Counted from the stretch's first letter, positions 27,069 through 38,965 are shown. The stretch: 64,000 nucleotides of DNA from Mesorhizobium sp. B2-4-15 (GCF_006658505.1 NZ_VFUZ01000001.1:368501-432500), one strand, 5' to 3'. A program made the numbers and translations. Notes: generated by a model not told the origin, from the sequence alone.

Positions 27069-28349
27069 TCAGCGCCGCCTCAACAAGCTCTTCATCCGGT
27101 TGCGCAGCAGACGCGCCATGTTGCGGGTCTCGCGATAGAGGTGCAACTGTGAGGCCGCCTGGCGGGCGAGGCGGTCGGCGTCCGGCGTCAGCCCGATCAC
27201 CAGTGTGCCGATCGGTTTGCGCTCGCTCCACAGCCTGCTCATCACCGGATGGTCCGGCACCGCGCAGGAATCGGTCATCATGATGTTGGGATCGTCGAGA
27301 TGCCGCCTGGTCACCTCGATCATCAGCAGCGTGCCCGGCGAATAGGCGGCCAGAGTCTCTTCATAGGCCGTCTTCCAGGTATAGGCGATGCCGGACTCGA
27401 CGAAGACGATCAGGCAGGCGATGGTGCGGCCGTCGAGCGTCAGCGAATGGATGCGGCACATGTCCTGTTCGGCAAGCCTGTGCACGGCCTCGCGGGCGAA
27501 GGCGGCGCGGTAGCGGTCGATCGCCATGGCGGTGCGCTCGCGGCCCTTCCAGCCGGCCGCCTCCAGCGTCAGGAAGCTTTCGATGGCGTGGCGGATCTCT
27601 TCGGGGCCGCGCGCCACGATGTGCTCCAGCCTGCCGAGATCGGCAAGGCGGCGCTTCAGGCGGCGGAACTCGCGATAATGGTGCGAGCGCAGCGAGGCCT
27701 TCAGATACGCGTCGCCGTCGGCTTGGCTCTCCAGCACGGGGCGTGGGGTCTGGCCGGTGGTGACCAGCATCAGGCCGCGCGTCTCGGCCACCGTGCCAAG
27801 CAGGCTCGCCACCGGACCGTCGAGCCAGATGTCGGGCAGGACGAAGACTTTCGGCAGCTTGAGGTGCGGGCGCGACAGCATCGAGAAGAAATCCTCGACG
27901 ACGCCGACCGGATCGTCGCGGTCGATCAGCGGCGTGCCGAGCGGGCCGAACGGGCTCGACCAGGTGCGCATGACCGGGACGCCGAGCGGCACCACCGGCC
28001 GTTCCACCGAGAACGGCACCAGAAGGCGCAGCCGGTTGCGGTATTCGTCGCCGTCGCGGATCACCGCCAGGCGCACCTCGCGGTCCTCCAGCCGGGGCAT
28101 GGCCGGCGCCAGGAAACGCGGGTTGAAGAAGACGTTCGGCTCGATCGTACGGGTGCAGAGGTAATCCAGTTCCTCTACGAGGTCGAAGCCCGCCGAGGCC
28201 GGGTAGATGGCCAGCTTGCGCTCGGGGCGGTTGTTGGCGAGGATCTCGATATGGGCCGGGTCGGGGTCGCGCGCCAGCCCGGCAAGGCCCGATACCATGG
28301 CGCCGGCGGGGCCGCCGCTGGTTTCCTCGAGCAACGGGATGGCGGCCAT
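27069..28349 (-). CDS. CelD/BcsL-type GNAT acetyltransferase, polysaccharide-related
   Basis: A 426-residue protein of the CelD/BcsL family (DUF2156-like GNAT fold in the second half, about residues 220-390). Recognisable parts are SLRSHHYREFRRLKRRLADLG and FLTLEAAGWKGRERTAM, and TWKTAYEETLAAYSPGTLLM, typical of proteins in exopolysaccharide or cellulose loci, where they are thought to acylate the polymer. Its ATG overlaps the flippase stop by one base (TGATG), so the two are translationally coupled. Acyl donor and acceptor are unknown. ATG 28349 chosen; the frame continues antisense upstream without similarity. Confidence 0.85.
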   Translation of the reverse strand: MAAIPLLEETSGGPAGAMVSGLAGLARDPDPAHIEILANNRPERKLAIYPASAGFDLVEELDYLCTRTIEPNVFFNPRFLAPAMPRLEDREVRLAVIRDGDEYRNRLRLLVPFSVERPVVPLGVPVMRTWSSPFGPLGTPLIDRDDPVGVVEDFFSMLSRPHLKLPKVFVLPDIWLDGPVASLLGTVAETRGLMLVTTGQTPRPVLESQADGDAYLKASLRSHHYREFRRLKRRLADLGRLEHIVARGPEEIRHAIESFLTLEAAGWKGRERTAMAIDRYRAAFAREAVHRLAEQDMCRIHSLTLDGRTIACLIVFVESGIAYTWKTAYEETLAAYSPGTLLMIEVTRRHLDDPNIMMTDSCAVPDHPVMSRLWSERKPIGTLVIGLTPDADRLARQAASQLHLYRETRNMARLLRNRMKSLLRRR

Positions 28350-29749
28350 CAGGCGGCTCCTTCGGCTGGCACGAAGATCGCCATGGCGATGCCGAGCTTG
28401 CGCCACACCGTGAAGGACAACGCGCTGGCCTCGAAGATCATGGCAAAGGCGGTGGCCATGGCCGCGCCCCACAGGCCGAAAAGCGGGATCAGCACCACGT
28501 TGAGGCCGATGTTCAAGGCCAGCGTCATGGCATAGACGGCGGCGCAGATATTCTGGTTGCCGCTCATGGTGAGCAGGCTTTCGCAGGGGCCCACGGCGGC
28601 CCGCGCCACGACGCCGAAGACAAGCAGGAACAGCAGCGGATAGCCTGTCGTGAATTCGGGGCCGAACAGCACCAGCATGGGTTCGCCGAGCGCCAGCACC
28701 AGGAGCGCCATCAGGAGCGACGGCCAGAAGGTCCACGACACCGTCTCGCGGGCGAAGGCGGCAAGCTTTTCCGGCTCGCCGTGGGTGAACTGCGCATAGC
28801 GCTGCGCGACGCCGGCCTTGACGGCGAAATAGACGAAATGCACCAGCGCCAGCGTCTTGACGGTGGCGAAATAGACGGCGACGTCGTTGGGATCCATATA
28901 GGCGCCGACCATCAGCACGTCGGCATTGGTGAGCAGGAAGAAGAAACTTTCGACCAGGAAGATCGGCAGCGAGACGATGAACCATTGCGCGAAATGCACC
29001 TTCATCGGCCCGGTGGGGATCTGTCTTTCCATGCGCTGGGTGACGCCGATCAACTGACCAAGAGTGGTGACGTAGGTGGCGGCGATCGAGGCGAAGATCG
29101 CGGTTCTGGCATCGGCGGCGTAACCGGCGAAAAGCATCAGCGCCATGAACAGCAGGATCAGCACCGGCCGCACCAGATAGGTCGGCGACAGGGCAAACAG
29201 CGCCCAGCTGTTCGCCCTTGCCTGGCCTTGCAGCAGATCCGACAGCGCGATCATCGGCAGGCAGATGACGCCGAGGATGAACGGGATCACGTAATAGTTT
29301 TCGATCCAGGGCGCCGCCAGCCAGACGCCGAGCGCGCCGAGCCCAGCGATGACCGTCGAGGCGATCAGCACGAACAGCCGGCTGGCGACGACGATGCCGC
29401 GCAGCTCGTCCATCAGGCCGCGCTCGCGGTATTCGGGGATGAAGCGGATGACCGAGGTGTGGAAACCGAGGCAGGCGAGATTGCCGACGATGACCATCGT
29501 CACCCAGACAAGCACGAAGATGCCGTACTCGAACGAGCCCATCCAGCGGGCCATCAGCACCTGGCTGACGAAAGCGATGACGGCGCTGACGATACGGATC
29601 GAGAAGGCGATGACCGACATGCGGCCCGCCTCGCCGCGCTCGTCGGCGGTGAACAGGACGGCATCGATGCGGTCAAGCAGCGGCCCCACGCGCAGCGCCA
29701 AACGCTGCGGCAAGAACCGCCCGGCAGTCGTGGCCGCGGAAAAGCGCAC
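28349..29749 (-). CDS. Wzx-type polysaccharide flippase
   Basis: A 466-residue MATE/MVF-like membrane protein with about 12-14 segments (polysaccharide biosynthesis protein family), which moves lipid-linked sugar units across the inner membrane. Typical stretches: SIRIVSAVIAFVSQVLMARWMG, then SFEYGIFVLVWV and FFLLTNADVLMVGAYM. The start is taken as GTG 29749; ATG 29620 lies directly before the first membrane helix and is an alternative. It forms a two-gene unit with the coupled acetyltransferase downstream. No glycosyltransferases or Wzy are nearby, so its partner pathway must be encoded elsewhere. Confidence 0.87.
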   Translation of the reverse strand: MRFSAATTAGRFLPQRLALRVGPLLDRIDAVLFTADERGEAGRMSVIAFSIRIVSAVIAFVSQVLMARWMGSFEYGIFVLVWVTMVIVGNLACLGFHTSVIRFIPEYRERGLMDELRGIVVASRLFVLIASTVIAGLGALGVWLAAPWIENYYVIPFILGVICLPMIALSDLLQGQARANSWALFALSPTYLVRPVLILLFMALMLFAGYAADARTAIFASIAATYVTTLGQLIGVTQRMERQIPTGPMKVHFAQWFIVSLPIFLVESFFFLLTNADVLMVGAYMDPNDVAVYFATVKTLALVHFVYFAVKAGVAQRYAQFTHGEPEKLAAFARETVSWTFWPSLLMALLVLALGEPMLVLFGPEFTTGYPLLFLLVFGVVARAAVGPCESLLTMSGNQNICAAVYAMTLALNIGLNVVLIPLFGLWGAAMATAFAMIFEASALSFTVWRKLGIAMAIFVPAEGAA

Positions 29750-29831
29750 CCCGATTAAACTCCGTTTTCCGCTTCTTTTTCGGGCTTTGGTGTAGCCAAA
29801 ACACCTTAAGAAAACGTGGGCGGAGAACCTT

Positions 29832-30067
29832 CCTTCTCCCCGTCGCTATACGGGGAGAAGGTGCCAGCAGGCGGATGAGGGGCGGCGCGAGCCTACGGAG
29901 ATTGCGCTGATGGGCCGGGTGAGGAGAATTAGATTAACTGTAGACGAATCGGCTTGCGCAGTCCGGCATGTCATCTCCCGGTTGGGGCATGCGATAATCG
30001 CGGGACTTCGCGCCGCCGCTGATCCGCCCTTCGGGCACCTTCTCCTCGTACAGGGACGGGGAGAAGG
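29832..30067. repeat. Inverted pair of a 58-nt rhizobial repeat (family F)
   Basis: Copy 1 (29832-29889) and copy 2 (30009-30067, opposite orientation) share most of their 58-59 bases: CCTTCTCCCCGT ... GAGAAGGTGCC ... GGCGGAT ... GGCGGCGCG. Each copy has its own short stem (CTTCTCCCCG / CGGGGAGAAG). The pair flanks about 120 bp without an ORF and fills the secA-flippase gap, where no gene was found. Confidence 0.8.
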
Positions 30068-30081
30068 AAAGCGCTGCGCCG

Positions 30082-32814
<2,733 letters not shown>

Positions 32815-33078
32815 CCAATGGTCCTTTCGATAGAATTCTCAATCTTGAGACGGGCGCCGGCCGGCCCCATCAAATCCGCGTGAACGCGCCGCCTGAATAC
32901 GGGCAAACACAAAAAGCGCCCGGAAAACGGTTCTGGACGCCAAGTCGTTGGACAGATAAGAGGGGGCTCAACTGATGTCAACGCCGCGCTAGCCTTGGCG
33001 GTCGCGCCAAATTCCGCCGCAATCTGGCTGATCTGGAAGCCATCGTCCTCCTTACAATCCTTCACCGGAGTCATTCCA

Positions 33079-33999
33079 ATGCCCTTGTTGTTCCGCCGTG
33101 CGTCGCTTGCCAGCCTTGGCCTGGCCTTCGGCCTGTCGGCTCTTTGCCTGTCGCCGCTGATGGCGCAGGAGACCGCTCCTGCTGCTCCGGCCGACGCGGC
33201 GGCACCCGCGGCGAAGCCGGTCGATCCGAATGCCGTCGTCGCCACGGTCAACGGCCAATCGCTCACTGAAGCCGATCTGGTGCTTGCCGAAGGCGAGCTG
33301 TCGCAACAATTCGCGCAGCTGCCGCCCGAACAGCGCCGCGCCGCCGCACTCTCCGCGGCCATCGAGATCCGCGTCATGGCCGCCAAGGCCGTCACCGATG
33401 GTCTCGACAAGGATCCAGACTTCCAGCGCCGCATGGCCTTCCTGCAGCAGCGCGCCCTGCATGGCGAGATGGTCGAGAAGGGGGTTGTCGACAAGGTCAC
33501 CGACGCCGAGGTTCGCGCCCGCTACGACCAGGAGATCGCCAACACACCGCCGGTCAACGAGGTACATGCCCGTCACATCCTCGTGAAGACGAAGGAGGAG
33601 GCCGAGGCCATCATCAAGCAGCTCGACGGCGGCGCCGATTTCCAGAAGCTCGCCAACGAGCACACCAGCGATCCTTCAGGCAAGTCCAATGGCGGCGACC
33701 TCGGCTGGTTCGGACCCGGCCAGATGGTGCCGGAATTCGACAAGGCGGCCTTTGCGCTCGAGGTCGGCAAATACACCGAGCAGCCGGTGCAGTCGCAGTT
33801 CGGCTGGCATGTCATCAAGCTCGAGGACAAGCGCGCCAAGCAGCCGCCGGCTTTTGACGACGTCAAGGACCAGGCCAAGCAGGCGGTCATCCGCGACAAG
33901 TATTTCGCCCTGGTCAAGTCGCTGCGCGCCGGCGCCAAGGTCGAGATCCCCGACGCCAAGCTGAAGCAGGCCGTCGATACGCTGGAAAGCGGCAAGTAA
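33079..33999 (+). CDS. ppiC: Periplasmic peptidyl-prolyl isomerase (PpiC/parvulin type)
   Basis: A 306-residue secreted chaperone-isomerase. A signal peptide (residues 1-28, cleaved near LMAQE) and an Ala/Pro linker precede a SurA-like N-domain and a parvulin domain (about residues 160-255) with VHARHILVKTKEEAEAII, then GGDLGWFGPGQMVPEFDKA and FGWHVIKLED. It helps outer-membrane protein folding. ATG 33079 gives the signal peptide. Its transcript ends in a strong hairpin that lies inside the end of the convergent tetR gene. Confidence 0.93.
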   Translation: MPLLFRRASLASLGLAFGLSALCLSPLMAQETAPAAPADAAAPAAKPVDPNAVVATVNGQSLTEADLVLAEGELSQQFAQLPPEQRRAAALSAAIEIRVMAAKAVTDGLDKDPDFQRRMAFLQQRALHGEMVEKGVVDKVTDAEVRARYDQEIANTPPVNEVHARHILVKTKEEAEAIIKQLDGGADFQKLANEHTSDPSGKSNGGDLGWFGPGQMVPEFDKAAFALEVGKYTEQPVQSQFGWHVIKLEDKRAKQPPAFDDVKDQAKQAVIRDKYFALVKSLRAGAKVEIPDAKLKQAVDTLESGK

Positions 34000-34009
34000 A
34001 CCTCAAGGA

Positions 34010-34651
34010 CTATTTTTCGAAAGGGCGCGGCAGCGAAGGTTGCCGCGCCCTTTGTTTTTGGCCGGCCGCTATGCCTTTCAGGAGATAGCGGACCACCGTG
34101 CGGATCGTTGCCTCGGGCTCGTCGAGCCGGTTGGTCAGGAGATGCCGCCAGGCATAGGAAGCCAGCAGGTCGGCGACCACGGCCGGATCGATGTCGCCCG
34201 CGACCTCGCCTCTTGCCTTGGCGCGCTCGATGATCTGACCGGTGTGGGCTCGGCGCCCGCCGGCATAGCCGGCAAGGGCCGCGGCTGCGGCTTCATCCGA
34301 CTGCGCCTCGGCGATCAGCGACCTGAACACGCTGCCCGACGATGTCTCGCGCCAGTGGAAGAACAGGTTCTGCAGGAAGCCGACGAGATCCTCTTCCAGA
34401 TTTCCGGTATCGGGAACGTCGACGCGCTTCTGGCGCTGGTAGACCTCGAGCAGCAGCGCGGCCTTGCTTGGCCACCAGCGATAGATGGTCGGCTTGCCGG
34501 CGCGGGCGCGCCGCGCCACCGCCTCGATCGAGAAGCCGGCATAGCCGGTCTCGACAAGCAATGCCTCGGCGGCCTCCAGAATGGCATCCGCACTGTCGGG
34601 ATTGCGCCGCGCACCGATCGATCTGCGCGCCGTATCCGCCTCCTCGGCCAT
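34010..34651 (-). CDS. TetR/AcrR family transcriptional regulator
   Basis: A 213-residue repressor. The N-terminal helix-turn-helix (about residues 20-65) reads [20 protein letters not shown] and [18 protein letters not shown], a clear TetR DNA-binding domain, followed by the C-terminal ligand domain with WHRETSS-like [19 protein letters not shown]. Its target is not evident: the gene upstream on the other strand is argJ, 257 bp away, and the region between shows no clear palindrome. Its 3' end overlaps the ppiC terminator. In most relatives ppiC is followed directly by argJ, so this gene looks inserted. Confidence 0.88.
   Translation of the reverse strand: MAEEADTARRSIGARRNPDSADAILEAAEALLVETGYAGFSIEAVARRARAGKPTIYRWWPSKAALLLEVYQRQKRVDVPDTGNLEEDLVGFLQNLFFHWRETSSGSVFRSLIAEAQSDEAAAAALAGYAGGRRAHTGQIIERAKARGEVAGDIDPAVVADLLASYAWRHLLTNRLDEPEATIRTVVRYLLKGIAAGQKQRARQPSLPRPFEK
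34020..34058 (+). terminator. Rho-independent terminator of ppiC, within tetR coding sequence
   Basis: A perfect 13-bp stem (AAAGGGCGCGGCA at 34020-34032, TGCCGCGCCCTTT at 34041-34053), 8-base loop, followed by GTTTTT. It lies 20 bp past the ppiC stop and encodes the last residues of the convergent TetR protein. Confidence 0.92.
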
Positions 34652-34908
34652 TCCTGTCGCCCTCGCCTCAATTGCCGGCGATGATAAGTGATCCGGCGAT
34701 GAAACGAAACGCCCCGTTTTTCAGCGTGAGAGCGCGTCCGTCATCTGCGATGTCTCCGACACGATGCGCCATCCCTTGTCGGTCCCGAACGCAGGCTGGA
34801 TCCGGAGTGGGTTTCCCGCCCCGCAGGCGTGGCGAAAACGCCCTTGCGCCGGCGCGCCGTATCGGGCAAACCGGCCTTCCCCTTGCGATTTTCCCGCCCG
34901 AGGTTGCC

Positions 34909-36150
34909 ATGTCCACCACGATTTCACCGCTCGCGCCGAAGAAATACCCCAAGATGCCTGTCGTCGAAGGGGTGCGCATCGCCACCGCCGAGGCGGGGAT
35001 AAAATACAAGAACCGCACCGACCTGCTGGCGATGGTCTTCGACGCCGGGACCGCGGTCGCCGGCGTGTTCACGAAGTCGAAATGCCCCTCGGCGCCGGTC
35101 GATTTCTGCCGGCAGAACCTTGGCGCTGGGAAGGCCCGGGTGCTGGTCGTCAATTCCGGCAATGCCAACGCCTTCACAGGCAAGAAGGGCCGCGAATCCA
35201 CCGCGCTGACCGGCGAGGCGGCGGCCAAGGCGGCCGGCTGCACGGCGGGCGAGGTTTTCCTGGCCTCGACCGGTGTCATCGGCGAGCCGCTCGACACAAC
35301 CAAGTTCAGCCATCTGCTCGCCGGGCTGGTCAGCGACGGCAAGCCGGACCTGTGGACCGAGGCGGCGAAGGCCATCATGACCACGGATACCTATCCGAAG
35401 GTGGCGACGCAGACCGTCAAGCTCGGCGACACGGACGTCACCATCAACGGCATTTCCAAGGGCGCCGGCATGATCGCGCCTGACATGGCGACGATGCTCT
35501 CCTTCATCGCCACCGACGCGCCGATCGCCGCACCGGTGCTGCAGGATCTGCTGTCGCGCGGCACGGCCAAGACGTTCAACGCAGTCACAGTCGACAGCGA
35601 CACGTCGACCAGCGACACGCTGCTGCTCTTTGCCACCGGCAAGGCCGCGAAGCGCGGCGCACCTGAGATCACCGACCCTAGGGATGCCCGGCTCGGCGCG
35701 TTTCGTCGGGCGCTCGGCAAGGTGCTGAAGTCGCTGGCGCTGCAGGTGGTGCGCGACGGCGAGGGCGCGCGCAAGCAGGTCGAAGTCACCGTGACCGGCG
35801 CGAAATCGGCCCGCTCGGCCAAGCGCATCGCGCTGTCGATTGCCAATTCGCCGCTGGTCAAGACGGCCGTCGCCGGCGAGGATGCCAATTGGGGCCGCGT
35901 CGTCATGGCCGTCGGCAAGGCCGGCGAGCCCGCCGACCGCGACCGGTTGTCGATCTGGTTCGGCGACAACAGGCTGGCCCATGAGGGCGAGCGCGACCCG
36001 GCCTATTCGGAAGAAAAGACCTCGGCCTACATGAAGCGCGACGATATCCGCATCCGCGCCGATATCGGCATCGGCCGCGGCAAGGCGACTGTGTGGACTT
36101 GCGATCTCACCAAGGAATATGTCGCCATCAACGGCGACTACCGGAGCTGA
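34909..36150 (+). CDS. argJ: Bifunctional ornithine acetyltransferase / N-acetylglutamate synthase
   Basis: A 413-residue arginine-synthesis enzyme that transfers the acetyl group from N-acetylornithine to glutamate. The self-cleavage motif [14 protein letters not shown] is present; Thr195 becomes the N-terminal nucleophile of the beta subunit. Opening [21 protein letters not shown] and the substrate-site [15 protein letters not shown] are standard, and the end [21 protein letters not shown] is exact for the family. ATG 34909 chosen. The GNAT gene starts 5 bp after its stop, then mutT, forming an operon. Confidence 0.97.
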   Translation: MSTTISPLAPKKYPKMPVVEGVRIATAEAGIKYKNRTDLLAMVFDAGTAVAGVFTKSKCPSAPVDFCRQNLGAGKARVLVVNSGNANAFTGKKGRESTALTGEAAAKAAGCTAGEVFLASTGVIGEPLDTTKFSHLLAGLVSDGKPDLWTEAAKAIMTTDTYPKVATQTVKLGDTDVTINGISKGAGMIAPDMATMLSFIATDAPIAAPVLQDLLSRGTAKTFNAVTVDSDTSTSDTLLLFATGKAAKRGAPEITDPRDARLGAFRRALGKVLKSLALQVVRDGEGARKQVEVTVTGAKSARSAKRIALSIANSPLVKTAVAGEDANWGRVVMAVGKAGEPADRDRLSIWFGDNRLAHEGERDPAYSEEKTSAYMKRDDIRIRADIGIGRGKATVWTCDLTKEYVAINGDYRS

Positions 36151-36155
36151 TCGCC

Positions 36156-36932
36156 TTGGTCTCGCGCCATCCGGCAAGCATGCTCGCAACCGTGCGCCGC
36201 TACGAAGCGGCCGGCTTTCGCGCGTGGCCGGCGGCCGCCGTCCACTATGACGGCACCTGGGTGGTGCGGTTGACCGCCGGCCACCCGGCCAAGCGGCTGA
36301 ATTCGGTCAATCCGCTCGATCCGGGCGACACCCAGCACATCGCCGATCGCATCGGCCGGGCCAGCCGCCGATTCGACGCCTATGGCCGGCCGCTGACGTT
36401 CCGCATGTCGCCGCTGTCGGGTCCCGATCTGGCCAGCCATCTCGACAAGGAGGGCTGGAGCCGGTTCGACGAATCGCTGGTCATGCGGCTGCCGCTGGCC
36501 GACGCGCAGCTCGATGCGGCCATGGACCAGATTCCGCTCAAGGACATCAGCCGCTTCATCGGCGCGTCGCTCAAGGTCAGCGGCTCCGACGTTTCGCTGC
36601 GGCCTGGCCTGTCGGAGATCATCGGCGCCATCCAGCCGGAGGCCGGGCTGTTCGCCCTAGAGGATGAAGCGGAGCCGCTGGCGACGCTGATCTGTGTGCA
36701 TGATGGCGATCTCGCCGGACTGTTCGAGGTCGCCACCGACAAGTCGGCGCGCAACAAGGGGCACGGCCGCAACCTGATCCTGTCGGCGCTGAAATGGGCG
36801 AGGCTGCGCGGCGCGCGGGAAGCCTGGCTGCAGGTCGAGGCGGGCAATGCGCCGGCGCTGGCGCTCTACCGCTCGCTCGGTTTCGACGAAGTCTATCGCT
36901 ATCACTACCGCCGGCCGCCCGGGCATGAATGA
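36156..36932 (+). CDS. GNAT family N-acetyltransferase
   Basis: A 258-residue acetyltransferase with a GNAT domain in its second half (about residues 120-255): GLFEVATDKSARNKGHGRNL is the acetyl-CoA loop, and EAGNAPALALYRSLGFDEVY the closing motif. The N-terminal half is a GNAT-like duplication without a clear acetyl-CoA site. Start TTG 36156, with GGAG about 10 bp before; ATG 36180 is an alternative. It sits between argJ and mutT in the usual Rhizobiales order. Substrate unknown. Confidence 0.85.
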   Translation: MVSRHPASMLATVRRYEAAGFRAWPAAAVHYDGTWVVRLTAGHPAKRLNSVNPLDPGDTQHIADRIGRASRRFDAYGRPLTFRMSPLSGPDLASHLDKEGWSRFDESLVMRLPLADAQLDAAMDQIPLKDISRFIGASLKVSGSDVSLRPGLSEIIGAIQPEAGLFALEDEAEPLATLICVHDGDLAGLFEVATDKSARNKGHGRNLILSALKWARLRGAREAWLQVEAGNAPALALYRSLGFDEVYRYHYRRPPGHE

Positions 36933-37347
36933 TCTGATCGATCCCGGCAAGCGCCTGCTCCTGGTCGCCGCCTGCGCGCTGGTCGACGCCGATGGCCGTG
37001 TGCTCCTGGCGCAGCGACCTGAAGGCAAGCAACTCGCCGGCCTGTGGGAATTTCCTGGCGGCAAGGTCGAGCCCGGCGAGACGCCGGAACAATGCATCAT
37101 CCGCGAGCTGCATGAGGAGATCGGCATCGAGACCGAGATCCCGTGTCTGGCGCCGCTCACCTTCGCCAGCCATTCCTATGACGACTTCCATCTCCTGATG
37201 CCGCTGTTTGTCTGCCGCCGCTTCCGCGGCATCGCCCAGCCCAGGGAAGGGCAGGGGCTGAAATGGGTGCGGCCAAAGCAGATGCGCGACTACCCGATGC
37301 CGCCAGCCGACGCGCCGCTGATTCCGTTTCTCATCGATCTCCTCTGA
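36925..37347 (+). CDS. mutT: 8-oxo-dGTP diphosphatase MutT
   Basis: A 140-residue Nudix hydrolase that removes the mutagenic 8-oxo-dGTP. The Nudix box GGKVEPGETPEQCIIRELHE, then EIGI, is complete (Gx5Ex7REUxEExGU). WEFPGG directly before it and KWVRPKQMRDYPMPPAD near the end are usual MutT features. The ATG at 36925 lies 8 bp inside the end of the GNAT gene, indicating translational coupling. Confidence 0.94.
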   Translation: MNDLIDPGKRLLLVAACALVDADGRVLLAQRPEGKQLAGLWEFPGGKVEPGETPEQCIIRELHEEIGIETEIPCLAPLTFASHSYDDFHLLMPLFVCRRFRGIAQPREGQGLKWVRPKQMRDYPMPPADAPLIPFLIDLL

Positions 37348-37473
37348 GGACCGGTGAGCTGATCGGGACCATGGTCCATGTCAGCCAGCGTTAATGGAAG
37401 ATTTATCTCATCATGAAAAATTGATGCAGGCCGTATTTGTCGCGGTCGCCGCCGAATCGCAGGGAGCGATAGC

Positions 37474-37788
37474 ATGAGCCTGGACAGGGATTGGGATTCG
37501 ATCCGGCCCGACCGCGGCTTCCGTGCCGCCGATGCCGGGATGGGCATCTTGCGCGTCACGTTGCTGTTCGGATCGGCCGCGGTGGCGCTGGCGCTGATCG
37601 CGACGCCTTTCCTCGACAGTCAGACGCGCTCGCAGTCGGCTCGCGACGGTTTTCCCGGTCTCGACATGACGGCGACCGGTTCGATCAGCCATCGCAGCAC
37701 CTATACGGTGCGCCGCAGCGTGCTGCAGCCGGAGCCCGGTTCGGTCTGCATCATCGGGTCGGATGGCAGGACCAGCGGCGACTGCTGA
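37474..37788 (+). CDS. Conserved rhizobial single-pass membrane protein, function unknown
   Basis: A 104-residue protein with one membrane segment (about residues 25-44, ILRVTLLFGSAAVALALIAT) and a short N-terminal cytoplasmic part rich in Asp/Arg. The outer part has two cysteines (CIIGSDG and final DC). ATG 37474 follows a GGGAGCG ribosome site. No family recognised beyond apparent conservation in form with small proteins next to mutT or Flp pilin genes. Not clearly part of the argJ-mutT operon (126-bp gap). Confidence 0.65.
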   Translation: MSLDRDWDSIRPDRGFRAADAGMGILRVTLLFGSAAVALALIATPFLDSQTRSQSARDGFPGLDMTATGSISHRSTYTVRRSVLQPEPGSVCIIGSDGRTSGDC

Positions 37789-37831
37789 GATGGTTAAGAC
37801 ATTTTCGCGGGAGCGGCTGTTTCACCGCCTG

Positions 37832-37860
37832 TTAAGCCTTTGCCATTAACCTTTCTTAAC
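37832..37860 (+). promoter_or_regulatory. Cluster of TTAA boxes (possible CtrA sites) upstream of Flp pilin
   Basis: TTAA at 37832, TTAAC at 37846 and TTAAC at 37856; the last two are separated by 6 bp, and the pair ends 39 bp before the pilin start. CtrA binds TTAA-N6/7-TTAA type sites and activates pilA in Caulobacter. Regulation here is inferred. Confidence 0.4.
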
Positions 37861-37898
37861 AGATCGGCGCTAAGGTCCCGGCAACGGGGATCGAGGCC

Positions 37899-38078
37899 AT
37901 GAAAACAGTGCTGCTGCGTTTTCTGAAGGACGACACCGGCGCCACCGCCGTCGAATACGCGCTGATTGTCACCGTGCTGTCCCTGACCATCATCGGCGGC
38001 ATCGGCCAGGTCTTCAACTCCATTACCTGGCTGTTCAGCGACAACTCCAGCCGGCTTGCGAACGCCTTCGCGCCTTGA
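37899..38078 (+). CDS. Flp family type IVb pilin
   Basis: A 59-residue prepilin. The short basic leader MKTVLLRFLKDDTG is followed by ATAVEYALIVTVLSLTIIGG, the strongly conserved Flp start with Glu at mature position 5 and Tyr at 6; cleavage by prepilin peptidase is expected after Gly14. The rest is a short tail. ATG 37899 has GGGGATCGAGG upstream. No tad/cpa assembly genes are in the window, so this is a separate pilin copy. TTAA boxes precede it. Confidence 0.9.
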   Translation: MKTVLLRFLKDDTGATAVEYALIVTVLSLTIIGGIGQVFNSITWLFSDNSSRLANAFAP

Positions 38079-38104
38079 TCCTGGCTGTCAGCGTGGCGGG
38101 CAGG

Positions 38105-38965
38105 TCAATGCCCTTCGGGTTCCTCCAGTACGGTCTTCAGCGAGACCTTGGCTGAACCAGGCTTCAGCGGTTTTTGCTGTGACGCATCGGGCGCCCAGCC
38201 GGACATCCAGACCATCGAGAAACTTGCCCGGATCCGACCGTCGGGGTCGGAAAAACGCTCGGCGTAGATTTCCGCGGCGCGGGCAAACAGCTTGCGAACC
38301 CCCGGTCGTCGGCTGCGATCGGCCAGTGCGCTGGTTTCGCCCATGGCGCGCAGATCGGCCATCAGGGCAAACAGGTTGGCATAGCGCACCGTCACCGTCT
38401 CGACGTCGGCGACCGGCAGTGCCAGACCGGCGCGCTGCAGCAGCGCACCGGCGTCGCGCACATCGGTGAACGGGATGACGCGCGGGCTGGCACCGCCGTA
38501 AAGCTCGGTCTCGGCCGCAAGCAGGCTTTCGCGCAGCTCGCCGAGCGTACCTGCACCGGCAAAGGCACCGAGGAAAAGCCCATCCGGCCGCAGCGCGCGG
38601 CGGATCTGGATCAGCATGCCGGGGATGTCGTTCATCGCCTGCAAGGACAGAAGCGACACGGCCAGATCGAGACTTTGCGGTTCGAACGGCACGGTCTCCA
38701 GGGGTGCGACCAAGCCGGCACTGCCGATCAGGAAGGCGGCGTCTGTCTCGACGCGGACGACGTCCTCAACCTTGCCGCTCGCAGCCAGAACGTCGGCTGC
38801 CGCCGGCGTCTGGCAAAACAGCACCGCCGCCTTGCCGAACCGGCGCTCGACGGCACCCAACCGGTCGGCAAGGTCCTCGGCGGCGCGGTTCATCAGGAAA
38901 TCGGCGCCGTCGACAGGATGAGCAAGCGCGCGCCGCTTGTGCGCCAGCCATAGTGAGGTATCCAT
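38105..38965 (-). CDS. SAM-dependent methyltransferase, NDUFAF5/BioC-like
   Basis: A 286-residue protein with the methyltransferase fold of the NDUFAF5 (C20orf7) group: FLMNRAAEDLADRLGAVERRF, then SLDLAVSLLSLQAMNDIPG, and IRRALRPDGLFLGAFAG. In mitochondria and Alphaproteobacteria members are linked to respiratory complex I assembly (NDUFAF5 hydroxylates an arginine). The glycine-rich SAM motif is degenerate (VLFCQTPAAADVLAASG), as is common in this group. ATG 38965 preferred over TTG 38977. Divergent from comF (62 bp). Confidence 0.82.
   Translation of the reverse strand: MDTSLWLAHKRRALAHPVDGADFLMNRAAEDLADRLGAVERRFGKAAVLFCQTPAAADVLAASGKVEDVVRVETDAAFLIGSAGLVAPLETVPFEPQSLDLAVSLLSLQAMNDIPGMLIQIRRALRPDGLFLGAFAGAGTLGELRESLLAAETELYGGASPRVIPFTDVRDAGALLQRAGLALPVADVETVTVRYANLFALMADLRAMGETSALADRSRRPGVRKLFARAAEIYAERFSDPDGRIRASFSMVWMSGWAPDASQQKPLKPGSAKVSLKTVLEEPEGH

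Noticed and set aside
29832..30067. CRISPR array
   Set aside because: Only two copies, inverted and not evenly spaced. No cas genes anywhere in the window.
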